From the NCBI GenBank assembly GCA_903837595.1, contig CAILVI010000099.1, positions 1-64,000 of the forward strand: a DNA stretch of 64,000 nt, in the 5' to 3' direction. The translations under genes were made by a program, and so were the position numbers. Source of the stretch: an uncultured Thiodictyon sp. Its GTDB lineage: Bacteria > Pseudomonadota > Gammaproteobacteria > Chromatiales > Chromatiaceae. Positions 1 through 6,922 of this stretch are shown one piece after another (position 1 is the first letter of the stretch; each line of letters opens with the position of its first letter). The notes under the pieces were generated by a model that had not been told where the DNA came from, did no database searches, and was given only the letters and a program-made list of their open reading frames with translations.

Positions 1-146
1 GGAACTGAGTTTAGAATTGAATTTGCGAAATAGATTGCGAAGCCAGGTGCTCTACAAACGTTTCCGTTGAGGTACTTATCTGCTGGCGTCGAGCGATCCT
101 ATTTCGGCACCAGGCAAAGCGGCCGGGCACGAGTTGTATTCTGAAA
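1..146. other. Left-edge non-coding stretch
   Basis: No convincing gene is visible. The stretch is upstream of a DUF433 antitoxin and contains short AT-richer tracts (for example AGAATTGAATTTGCG near 12-26) that resemble the GAATTCG-type repeat found just downstream. Confidence 0.4.
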
Positions 147-165
147 TTGAATTCGCCCCTGGCCC
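147..165 (+). repeat. TGAATTCGMCCCTGGCC-type dispersed repeat, copy 1
   Basis: The 19-mer TTGAATTCGCCCCTGGCCC recurs almost exactly at 843-860 (GTGAATTCGACCCTGGCC). The two copies, in the same orientation, bracket the DUF433/DUF5615 module. The upstream in-frame ATG of the antitoxin ORF (147) lies inside it, one reason to prefer the downstream start. Confidence 0.5.
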
Positions 166-194
166 TTGAACTACTCCGACTTGAGGGTAAGACG

Positions 195-443
195 ATGTCC
201 AAAGACGAGTTGCTGGCACGTATTTCGGTCAACCCGGGCGTCTGCTTCGGCAAGCCTTGTATCAAGGGGCATAGGATTTGGGTGTCCTTGGTCCTCGATC
301 TGCTCGCCGGGGGCTGGAGCCATCACGAGATCCTCGATAATTATCCGGGCCTCGACGACGCGGATATCCTCGCGTGTATCGCCTACGGCGCGGAGATGAC
401 CCGCGAGCGGTATATTGACATCGAGCTTGCGCACTCGGCATGA
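195..443 (+). CDS. DUF433 antitoxin (type II toxin-antitoxin)
   Basis: 82-aa protein of the DUF433 family, the usual antitoxin partner of DUF5615 PIN-like toxins. Family hallmarks are visible: the N-terminal block ISVNPGVCFGKPCIKGHRI and the helical block WSHHEILDNYPGLDDADILA. The ATG at 195 (MSKDELLAR) was preferred to the in-frame ATG at 147, because the extra 16 residues are not family-like and overlap a dispersed repeat. It overlaps the following toxin remnant by 4 nt (ATGA), the classic coupled order. The antitoxin looks intact although its toxin is broken. DUF433 folds as a helical DNA-binding/neutralising protein; autoregulation is expected from the family, not seen here. Confidence 0.85.
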   Translation: MSKDELLARISVNPGVCFGKPCIKGHRIWVSLVLDLLAGGWSHHEILDNYPGLDDADILACIAYGAEMTRERYIDIELAHSA

Positions 444-780
444 AGATCAAACTGGACGAGAACCTTGGCCAACGCGGGGCCGAGATTTTCCGCACCGCTG
501 GACATGATGTCGAGACAGTGGCGAGCGAGCGTCTTTCCGGCGCGACCGATCGGGAGCTGATTGGCATATGTCGCCGAGAGGACCGTTGCCTGGTCACGCT
601 GGACCTGGATTTCAGCAATCCGCGGTACTGAGGCTGCCGCACCGCGCGACGGATACCGATTTGTGGGCGGCATGTGAGGTCTTGGTCAGGGGGCTGCGGA
701 TCGCACCGCTCGAGGGCAGGCTATGGATCGTGCACCGCGGCATCATCCGCGAATACCGGCCGGAGCAGGACGGGCCTTAG
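440..780 (+). pseudogene. DUF5615 PIN-like toxin, broken by internal deletion and frameshift
   Basis: The N-terminal half (from ATG 440: MKIKLDENLGQRGAEIF, ending in TLDLDFSNPRY and a stop at 631) has the DUF5615/PIN-like acidic motifs DEN and LDLDF. The C-terminal half continues in the next frame from about 630 to 780 (VLRLPHRATDTDLWAA, then PLEGRLWIVHRGIIREYRP). In intact family members about ten residues (a Y-PP-x-HPGI-type segment) separate DLDF from the VLRL strand; that segment is missing exactly where the frame changes. This points to a small out-of-frame deletion near 625-635. A nuclease needs the distal part of the fold, so the toxin is probably inactive while its antitoxin persists. 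Confidence 0.75.
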
Positions 781-842
781 GGAATACCGGCGGAATACGC
801 AAAAAGGGCGTCAGGCTCGACTTGTTTTGCTGGCTGATCAAA

Positions 843-860
843 GTGAATTCGACCCTGGCC
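843..860 (+). repeat. TGAATTCGMCCCTGGCC-type dispersed repeat, copy 2
   Basis: GTGAATTCGACCCTGGCC matches copy 1 at 147-165 in the same orientation, downstream of the DUF5615 remnant. It is probably a small dispersed element or the scar of one. Its presence on both sides of the module suggests it could mediate gain or loss of the module by recombination (inference). Confidence 0.5.
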
Positions 861-980
861 ACTTTCCCGTTGGGGGCGCCTTCCCCCCTTTCCCCCTAAG
901 AAGGCGCAAGTTCGTTCCGGATCGCTGCGACCGGTGCTACCATGATGGGGTATCTTTAGGTAATCGGGGGAATCTGCATA

Positions 981-1232
981 ATGTCTGAAAACACAAGCAT
1001 TTTTCTGAGCGACCACTTCAAGGGATTCGTCGAGCATCAAGTCCGAAGCGGACGGTACGGCTCCGCCAGCGAAGTCGTGCGCGCCAGCCTGCGACTGCTC
1101 GAGGAGCGCGAGCAACAGCTCGAAGCCCTGCGCCAAGCGCTGATCGAAGGCGAGGCGAGCGGCGAGGACTCCCCGCTCGATATGGTCGAGATCTGCCGCG
1201 AGGCGCGCAGGGAAGCGGGCTTGGATGTCTGA
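981..1232 (+). CDS. parD: ParD-like antitoxin, ribbon-helix-helix (type II TA)
   Basis: 83 aa. The N-terminal ribbon-helix-helix pattern (ISLSDHF-type strand, here [19 protein letters not shown]) is followed by [19 protein letters not shown], the typical ParD/CopG helix pair that binds operator DNA as a dimer. The acidic C-terminal tail ([14 protein letters not shown]) is the part expected to wrap the toxin. It overlaps parE by 8 nt, so the two are translationally coupled. ParD normally represses its own promoter together with ParE; no operator was resolved here. Confidence 0.9.
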   Translation: MSENTSIFLSDHFKGFVEHQVRSGRYGSASEVVRASLRLLEEREQQLEALRQALIEGEASGEDSPLDMVEICREARREAGLDV

Positions 1233-1515
1233 GATCGTCAAGCGCCCCCGTGCCAGGCAAGATCTGAAAGCGATCTGGCGCTACAGCTTCGAGCAATGGG
1301 GCGAGAAGCAGGCCGACAAGTATCTCGCCGAACTGGCCGCCGGGATCGCCCGGCTCGGCGACAACCCTTTGCTCGGCAAGCCGCGCGATGACCTGCGCCC
1401 CGGCTATCGGTCCCTGCGGATCAACGAGCACATGGTTTTCTACATGCTCACGCCTTCGACAGTTCGCATCGTGCGGGTGCTGCACGCGGGAATGGACCCG
1501 GACCGGCATGTCTAA
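1225..1515 (+). CDS. parE: ParE-like toxin (RelE/ParE superfamily)
   Basis: 96 aa with the RelE/ParE superfamily outline: [21 protein letters not shown] (helix pair), then the central [18 protein letters not shown] segment and the C-terminal strand [23 protein letters not shown]. The G-x-R-x-D-L-x-P-GYRS-like centre and a C-terminal [11 protein letters not shown] are typical of ParE proteins, which poison DNA gyrase. It follows parD with an 8-nt overlap, is full length for the family, and shows no frame damage, unlike the neighbouring DUF5615 toxin. Confidence 0.9.
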   Translation: MSEIVKRPRARQDLKAIWRYSFEQWGEKQADKYLAELAAGIARLGDNPLLGKPRDDLRPGYRSLRINEHMVFYMLTPSTVRIVRVLHAGMDPDRHV

Positions 1516-1561
1516 GCCTGTGTAATTGACTCGCCGAGGTCATCTAGCGAAGGAACGGAGT

Positions 1562-1692
1562 CAGGTCTTGCAATCAAGCGTTCGCGCATCATCTCGCAGA
1601 TACTTGATTGCAAAGCCGATTGGGGAAAGACCGCGATATTCCGATTAATAAGGAGCCAAGCTCAATGAATTTCCCGCCGGGGACCTGACCGC
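1562..1692. repeat. Degenerate palindromic element between ParDE and PIN modules
   Basis: Two inverted repeats are visible: TTGCAATCAAG (1568-1578) against CTTGATTGCAA (1603-1613), an exact 11-bp match, and GTCAGGTC (1562-1568 area) against GACCTGAC (about 1681-1688). No ORF is credible between 1516 and 1888. The arrangement resembles the ends of a small insertion element or REP-type unit and probably marks a past insertion. Confidence 0.4.
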
Positions 1693-1888
1693 ATATTTGG
1701 CGGTTGCATTGGCAGAAAGCTTGATCAGCAGGCGCGCGATTCCAGCCGAGCGCGAATGATGATGCACTGTCTGTTGCTATCGGGAGTCTATGGGCTCAGG
1801 TTGTCCCTTTTGCCTCGCGTCAGGGAAGAGGAAAGAGTCGAGGCGCCGATCACTTGGCGCGCCGACGGCGTATGCAATAGACCAGGAG

Positions 1889-2365
1889 ATGGCCTTGAAG
1901 CCAAAAGTTTATGTGGAAACGTCTATCCCAAGTTACCTGACCGCTTGGCGAAGTCGGGACATAGTTATCGCCGGCAACCAAGAGACAACGAAAGAATGGT
2001 GGGACAGGCGCGACGACTTTGAACTCTTTATTTCAGAATTTGTGATAGAGGAATCGTCAGGCGGCGCCCCGGAAGCAGCCGCGAGAAGATTGGAAGTGCT
2101 AAGCGGAATTCCTGAAATCGAAATCTCGGCAGAAGTAGAGTTGATTGCAGAACGATTGCTGCTACACGCATCCTTACCGCCAAAGGCCAAAGTAGACGCA
2201 CTCCATATTGCCATGGCAGCCATTGGTGGCATGGACTATCGGCTGACTTGGAATTGTGCACATATTGCAAATCCGGCTTTTCGCGTCAAGATTGATGCGG
2301 TTATCCGCTCTTTCGGGTACGAACCGCCAATCATCTGCACACCACTTGAAATCTTGGAGATCTAA
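1889..2365 (+). CDS. PIN-domain protein, probable toxin nuclease
   Basis: 158 aa. The N-terminus KPKVYVETSIPSYLTAW carries a PIN-type first acidic residue in the VYVETSIPSYL form common to one PIN subfamily. Further acidic positions are E in SEFVIEE and D in KVDALHIAMAA, followed by the last strand YRLTWNCAHIANP. These are the residues expected to bind Mg2+ in PIN ribonucleases. The ATG at 1889 is directly preceded by CAGGAG, and the longer upstream reading (from 1790) is not protein-like. It is followed after 1 nt by a 61-aa gene, giving a toxin-first pair. Base composition is visibly more AT-rich than the surroundings, consistent with horizontal acquisition. Confidence 0.75.
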   Translation: MALKPKVYVETSIPSYLTAWRSRDIVIAGNQETTKEWWDRRDDFELFISEFVIEESSGGAPEAAARRLEVLSGIPEIEISAEVELIAERLLLHASLPPKAKVDALHIAMAAIGGMDYRLTWNCAHIANPAFRVKIDAVIRSFGYEPPIICTPLEILEI

Positions 2366-2366
2366 G

Positions 2367-2552
2367 ATGAAAGCGAATCCAATTATTGAAGAGATCCACA
2401 ATACGCGAAGAGAGTACGCTGAACGGTTCGGTAATGATCTGCACGCGATCTGCGAAGATGCGCGCCAGAAACAGGGGCGTCAAGGCCGCCGTGTCGTGCC
2501 GGCAAGTCCTAAACCTGCTGAACATCAAGACATTAATAGTCACGCAGCCTAA
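2367..2552 (+). CDS. Small protein after the PIN gene, candidate antitoxin
   Basis: 61 aa (MKANPIIEEIHNTRREYAE...). It starts 1 nt after the PIN gene's stop codon. The helical, charged segment (HNTRREYAERFGNDLHAICEDARQKQGRQGR) is typical of the short partner proteins found immediately downstream of this PIN subfamily. No named domain was recognised. The antitoxin role is inferred from size, order and spacing. It ends 16 nt before the left end of a MITE-like element. Confidence 0.6.
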   Translation: MKANPIIEEIHNTRREYAERFGNDLHAICEDARQKQGRQGRRVVPASPKPAEHQDINSHAA

Positions 2553-2568
2553 TCAACAAAGTGCCAGC

Positions 2569-2727
2569 GGCCTTGATCAGCGTTCTGGCCACCGGAGGTC
2601 GAGGCTTTAGCCGGTCCGGCGTGCAGGCGCCACAGACTTTTCATGGAATGTCGAGAACCTCCACCGGCTAAAGCCTCGACCTCCGATTGCAGAACGACCG
2701 CCACTGGTCGGGACGATCATCAAGGCC
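2569..2727. mobile_element. MITE-like palindromic element, copy A (159 bp) with near-perfect target duplication
   Basis: Outer inverted repeats are 2569-2592 (begins GGCCTTGATCAGCGTTCTGG) and about 2703-2727 (ends GGGACGATCATCAAGGCC). Inside is an exact 23-bp inverted repeat, 2593-2615 against 2663-2685. The element is bracketed by GTGCCAGC (2561-2568) and GTGCCAGT (2728-2735), a 7/8 direct repeat that looks like a target-site duplication. There is no ORF of note. The outer ends match the element at 60932-61139, while the inner palindromes differ. It interrupts or abuts a nucleotidyltransferase remnant on the minus strand. A non-autonomous transposable element is inferred; no matching transposase is in the window. 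Confidence 0.75.
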
Positions 2728-2877
2728 GTGCCAGTGATGCAGAACGTAGTCCGAGGGCGTCACCACGATATCCACGGCGGTGCTCAAGCCCTCCAGCGCA
2801 CGATAAATGCGCGCAGACTCGGCCCGCGGCGATGCAACCTCATCTTTCTCGACCAAGAGGTCAAAATCGCTAATCGA
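2728..2877 (-). pseudogene. Nucleotidyltransferase (MNT-type) fragment
   Basis: Read on the minus strand from 2877, the frame gives SISDFDLLVEKDEVASPRAE and then YRALEGLSTAVDIVVTPSDY. This is the catalytic-core region of minimal nucleotidyltransferases (S-D-x-D metal site, then the VDIVV strand with the third acidic residue). The N-terminal GSRARG segment is absent because the sequence runs into the 3' end of the DUF3584 gene. The C-terminus is cut by the MITE at 2727. It is therefore truncated at both ends. MNT proteins normally pair with HEPN proteins as toxin-antitoxin modules; no HEPN gene is present. Confidence 0.65.
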
Positions 2878-5800
2878 TGTTGCCCGAGTCGGGCGATAGG
2901 CGATCCGGGCCGGGGTCCGGCTCGGCCTCCTCATCCTGCCCCACCACCCGCGCCTCCAACAGCCGCCGCCCCTCCTCAACGCTGAAGCGGTGGCGGAACA
3001 GTGCCAGGACCTCGGCGTCCGGGTCGGGGAAGGCGGAGGCCAGGGTGATGGCATTGCGCTTCAGGATGGCGAGCAGTGCCTCGATGTTGCCGATGTCCAG
3101 ATCCTTCAATTCATCCAGCGCCCAGACGATCTCTACCCGCGCCTGGCGGCGGATGCGGTTGATGAAGGCGATGAAGATGACGCACAGGATGAGATAGGAC
3201 AGGCCATTGGAGGAGACGCGCTCCAGGTCGGCGGCCTTGCGGAAGGTACGGGTCTGGCCGTTTTCCACCACCTCACCTTCGATGCGGATCAGGCTCGGCA
3301 GGGCGGCGCGGATGCCCTCGCGGACCTCCCAGTGGTCGAGCAGGGTGCGCAGGGTGTCGGCGAACTCCGGGGGCGGCAGGTCCTGGCCGTCGAGGCGCAG
3401 CCAGGCGCGGTGCTCCTCGGCCATGGCCTCGATCGGCTGCCAGTATTCCAGCTCGCGGATCACGGAGATGACCTTGACGGTGACCCGCGAGACGCTCTCG
3501 AATCCCAGGTTGTCGTCCAGACTCTGCGCCAGCTCCCGATTGAATTGCTGGACCTTGCGGTGGAAGGCGTCCATGTCGCGGTGGAAGGCGACGATGGCCC
3601 CGGCGATCTGCTGGGCATCGGTCGCGAGGATGCGACGATAGGCGTCATGGTCGGAGTCGAACCAGGTCTTGAAGACCGGGACCCAGGCACGCGCCGGGGC
3701 GTCGGGACCCAGGGCCTCGCGGTGGGTCTCGTAGAACTGGTCCGGCGGGGCGTCGCGCTGGGCGCTGAAGGCGCGTTTGATTTGCTCGACCAGGGTGCGG
3801 ATGCCGCGCTCCTGCGTCGTGGCCTCGGTCTGATTGCCGTTGGCCTGGGTGGTGAGTGCATCCAGGGTCCAGCCGGGGTCGAAGGGCTGACCCGCAATCT
3901 GGGCGTCGGGCGGGTAGGCACGGAACTGCTCGACGCGCCCACGCACCGCGGAGCGCTCCAGTTCCAACTGCTCATGGTCCCGGTCCAGGCGTTGCAGGCC
4001 GGCACTCAGCTCGGCGCCGCGCGTCTGCCAGCGCTTGTCCTCGGCCGTCAGGTCGGCGCGGGCGGCGGTCTCAAGGCTCCGCGCGTCCTGGGCGGCGCGG
4101 GCGTGTTCGTCTTTGCGCGGCCAGTCATTCTGCTGCCAGAGTTGCCACTGGCTGACCTCGCCGCGGCTGTGTTCGATGCGGCTGAGCGCGGTTTCCGTGT
4201 CCTTGAGGTCGCGCTCCAATGCCTGGAGTGCGGCGGTGTCCACCCCGGCGGCGCAGAGCCGCTGGTCGCGCTCGGCGACGATCCCGGCCCGTTCGACGGC
4301 CTGGCCTTGGCGCCGCTGCGTCTGGGCCCGGTCATGGGCCTCGATGGCCCCATGGCGCTCGGTCTCGATGGCGTGGCGCTCATCCGCCTGGCGCTGTTCG
4401 CGTGCCGTGATGGCCGCCTGGTGGCGCTCGTCCTGGGCCTTCTTTTCCGCCTGGAGTGCCGCCTCTGCCCGTTCCAGTTCAGCCAGTTGCTGCCTGGCCC
4501 GTTGCGCGGCCTCCTTCAAGTCCTGATCCATCCGGCGTTGTGCCGCCGCGCGCTCGGCGCGCGCCGATTCGAGCCGAGTACCGAGCTGCGCCAGCCCGGC
4601 GTTGGCCAAGGTCGCGCCGGTGTCGGCCTGCCGACGTGCCTGTTCGCAGGCGCCGAGTGCCTGTTCGGCCTGCACCCGCTGGGCGTCGAGCCGGGAGCGC
4701 TGCGCCTCCAGTTCGGCGATCTCCCGGCGCAGCCCCTCCTCGTCGGCGGCCAGGTGGGCATCGACATGGCTCAGGTCGAGCCCGACCCCGTAGAGTGTCG
4801 GGAGGCTGTCGATGAGCCCCGGGTCCAGGTCCGTGCGGATCAGCAGGTCCTCGCGGACCACCTTGGCGATGTCGAACACCCAGTCGGGTTGCCGGGTGCG
4901 CAGGAAGTGCAGCAGGGTATCCGCGCCCGGGCTCTGTTGCAGCAGCCGGGCCTGGCGCCGGCGCTCCAGGTCATCGCGTTGCCGGCGCAGGGTCGCCAGT
5001 GCCTGTTCCTGGTCCTGGTGGGCGGCAGTGGCCTTGGCAAGCGTCTCCCGGGCACGGCGCAACGCCTGGTCGGCCGCCTCCCGCTCCTGCTCCAGGGTCG
5101 TGACGTCCGCCTGCTTGGTGTCACGGATCGCGACCAGTTCCGGCTTGGCCTGGGGGGCGCGGACCTGCTGCCGCCACTCGCCCTTGGCCTCGGCGCTACG
5201 GTGCAGGCGGGTGTCGATGGCCGCAGACTCGCCGCGGTGGGTCTCGCGCAGTCGCTCCAGGTCCGTCCGGGCCGCCTCGTCGACCGCCCGCAACCGAGGC
5301 TCGAAGCCCTGGAAGAGGGCGGTGCGGGCCTCACCGGCAGCGCCCTCCGCCAGGGTGTGTCGGCGGTCCAGGTCATTGAGCAGGCGTTCGTATTTGAGTG
5401 AGATCGCCTCCTGCTCGCCGAGCAAGGCCTCGCGCCGCCGCTGTAGCTGCGCGTGCCGGGCGCGCAGGTCCGGTTCGCGCAGCACCAGTTCCGCCTTGGC
5501 CGGCAGGTCGCGGCGCAGCCAGTCCGCCTGTTGACCCTCCAGTGCCGCGACCCGCGCCGCTTGCTCCTTGGCCTCGCGCCCGGCTGACTCCAGGCGCAGG
5601 CGGATGCCCTCGGCACTCTGGCGATGGGCCTGCTCCTCATCGTTGGCCTGGGCCGCCTGGTGCGCCCGCGCCCGGCGGTTCTCGGTGTCGGTCTCGTCCA
5701 ACCGGGCGAGCAGGCGCAGGATGCGGGCGTGGATGCGCCCCAGTTCAGACTCGACCGCGGTGAGCCGTGCCTCCCGCTCCAGCACCTGCCCCATCCGCCC

Positions 5801-6550
5801 GGACTCCTCCATCGCCCGGCTATAGGCGCCGTAATGCTGCGGCCAGGCGGCGATCTTGCGCCGTTCGGTGGTCAAGGCAATCTCGGCATCGGTATCGGAG
5901 ATGCAGGAGACCACCATCCGCTGGAGGTCTTGAAAGTCCGTGCGGCGCAGGAACATGCCGCTGACGATCTTCTCGATGTGGGTCAGGTGATGGCCGGCAC
6001 CGCAACAGGCGTAGTCCGCCACCAGTGCGCGCTGGTTGCTGCGCGTCTTGGTGCTCCCGACCTTGCCTTGGATGATCCCCCGGTACTCGGCGACCGAGCC
6101 GATGGCCTCGCTGTGGATGATGCCCTTGAGCTTGAAGTGCCGGCGCAGGTCCGGCGCCTGGAGGATGTTCTGGCCGTCCGGCAACAGGAACAGGTCCGGC
6201 CGGTAGGGCGAGCGCACGAAGCGATAGCGCCGCTCCCCGCCCTGTTCGTTGGCGTGCAGGACCACCAGGCAGGTGAGGTCCCGACGCTGGTACTCGAAAA
6301 CGATGTACGAGGTCAGGCGCGGCAGGTAGTAGCCGTTGAAATCCAGTCGGTTGGTCTCGGTGCCGACAATGCGGGTCGGGTTTTCACCGTAGAAGATGGG
6401 TAGCAGTTGCAGCAGCGTCGTCTTGCCCCGGCCGTTGCGGCCGGTCAGTACGGCGCCGCCCTCCAGTGGAAACTCCACGACCCGTCCCGGGCTGTAGGAG
6501 TCGATCAGGATCAGGCGCAGCAGTCGATAGTCCATGCCATCGTCCGTCAT
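2870..6550 (-). CDS. SMC/MukB-like coiled-coil ATPase (DUF3584 type)
   Basis: About 1226 aa from the ATG at 6550; an upstream in-frame start at 6655 adds 35 low-complexity residues, and the ATG at 6535 is also possible. The N-terminal ATPase half has a Walker A of the form GRNGRGKTT (about residues 37-45) followed by IFYGENPTRIVGTETNRLDF and YYLPRLTSYIVFEYQRRDL, which I recognise as the DUF3584 family. Residues of roughly 280-960 are an Ala/Arg/Glu/Gln-rich coiled coil. The C-terminal half has a signature-like VSSNGLSYLI and a Walker B/D-loop VEIVWALDELKDLD about 80 residues from the end. This is SMC-type architecture, as in MukB, MksB and JetC. No kleisin, JetA/B/D or Mks partner lies beside it, so it is an orphan here. 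Its 3' end abuts a nucleotidyltransferase remnant. A chromosome-maintenance or anti-plasmid role is inference. Confidence 0.75.
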   Translation of the reverse strand: MTDDGMDYRLLRLILIDSYSPGRVVEFPLEGGAVLTGRNGRGKTTLLQLLPIFYGENPTRIVGTETNRLDFNGYYLPRLTSYIVFEYQRRDLTCLVVLHANEQGGERRYRFVRSPYRPDLFLLPDGQNILQAPDLRRHFKLKGIIHSEAIGSVAEYRGIIQGKVGSTKTRSNQRALVADYACCGAGHHLTHIEKIVSGMFLRRTDFQDLQRMVVSCISDTDAEIALTTERRKIAAWPQHYGAYSRAMEESGRMGQVLEREARLTAVESELGRIHARILRLLARLDETDTENRRARAHQAAQANDEEQAHRQSAEGIRLRLESAGREAKEQAARVAALEGQQADWLRRDLPAKAELVLREPDLRARHAQLQRRREALLGEQEAISLKYERLLNDLDRRHTLAEGAAGEARTALFQGFEPRLRAVDEAARTDLERLRETHRGESAAIDTRLHRSAEAKGEWRQQVRAPQAKPELVAIRDTKQADVTTLEQEREAADQALRRARETLAKATAAHQDQEQALATLRRQRDDLERRRQARLLQQSPGADTLLHFLRTRQPDWVFDIAKVVREDLLIRTDLDPGLIDSLPTLYGVGLDLSHVDAHLAADEEGLRREIAELEAQRSRLDAQRVQAEQALGACEQARRQADTGATLANAGLAQLGTRLESARAERAAAQRRMDQDLKEAAQRARQQLAELERAEAALQAEKKAQDERHQAAITAREQRQADERHAIETERHGAIEAHDRAQTQRRQGQAVERAGIVAERDQRLCAAGVDTAALQALERDLKDTETALSRIEHSRGEVSQWQLWQQNDWPRKDEHARAAQDARSLETAARADLTAEDKRWQTRGAELSAGLQRLDRDHEQLELERSAVRGRVEQFRAYPPDAQIAGQPFDPGWTLDALTTQANGNQTEATTQERGIRTLVEQIKRAFSAQRDAPPDQFYETHREALGPDAPARAWVPVFKTWFDSDHDAYRRILATDAQQIAGAIVAFHRDMDAFHRKVQQFNRELAQSLDDNLGFESVSRVTVKVISVIRELEYWQPIEAMAEEHRAWLRLDGQDLPPPEFADTLRTLLDHWEVREGIRAALPSLIRIEGEVVENGQTRTFRKAADLERVSSNGLSYLILCVIFIAFINRIRRQARVEIVWALDELKDLDIGNIEALLAILKRNAITLASAFPDPDAEVLALFRHRFSVEEGRRLLEARVVGQDEEAEPDPGPDRLSPDSGNID

Positions 6551-6587
6551 TTGGTCGTCTCGCTTTTGCACAATCGCTGGGGTCGTC

Positions 6588-6780
6588 TCTGTGGATAAAC
6601 TGTGCCGAAGCTGTGGCGGTGCCTTAGCGGACAGTGGCTTGGTCGGGGTGGTCACGCAGTGCTCGCCACCCGTGGGCGGCGCTCATTATAGAGCCTTCCG
6701 GGTTGGGCACTTCTCCACATGCGCTGTGACCGCTTCTGTGGATAACCTGTGTCGAAGCTGTCAGGGCGCTTTCCAAACAG
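6588..6780. promoter_or_regulatory. Tandem imperfect repeats with two DnaA-box-like motifs upstream of the DUF3584 gene
   Basis: TGTGGATAA (reverse complement TTATCCACA, the DnaA consensus) occurs at 6590-6598 and 6737-6745. Each copy starts an imperfect direct repeat: TCTGTGGATAAACTGTGCCG and TCTGTGGATAACCTGTGTCG, both continuing into AAGCTGT and a later ACAG. The offset is 147 bp. The repeats lie between the divergent DUF3584 gene and the tetR operon, so they may regulate either gene or bind a replication factor. DnaA binding is inference. Confidence 0.5.
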
Positions 6781-6850
6781 AGGGTTGGAGGGTGCGGTCA
6801 GAAAACGCTCGGACACGGCGTGCGGTTCGGTGGCTTGCGCCTAGGCTAAA

Positions 6851-6876
6851 CAAACGTTTGAAAGATGCAGACAAAG
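6851..6876 (+). promoter_or_regulatory. Candidate TetR operator overlapping a promoter
   Basis: The perfect palindrome CAAACGTTTG (6851-6860) lies 63 nt before the regulator's ATG. A possible -35 TTGAAA (6858-6863) overlaps it, with TAGACT 16 nt downstream as a weak -10. Overlap of palindrome and -35 is the expected geometry for autorepression by the adjacent TetR protein. This is inference from position and symmetry. Confidence 0.45.
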
Positions 6877-6922
6877 GGGTAGACTGCCCGGCTAGTTCCG
6901 GACCCACCGCTTGTGCTTGTCT

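Noticed and set aside
2990..5401. 803-aa plus-strand open frame opposite the DUF3584 gene
   Set aside because: Shadow of an Ala/Arg/Gln-rich coiled coil; the sequence is low complexity and the minus strand encodes clear ATPase motifs.
2870..6550. Wadjet (JetABCD) defence system
   Set aside because: Only an SMC-like ATPase is present; no JetA, JetB or JetD candidates lie on either side and the N-terminal motif is DUF3584-like.
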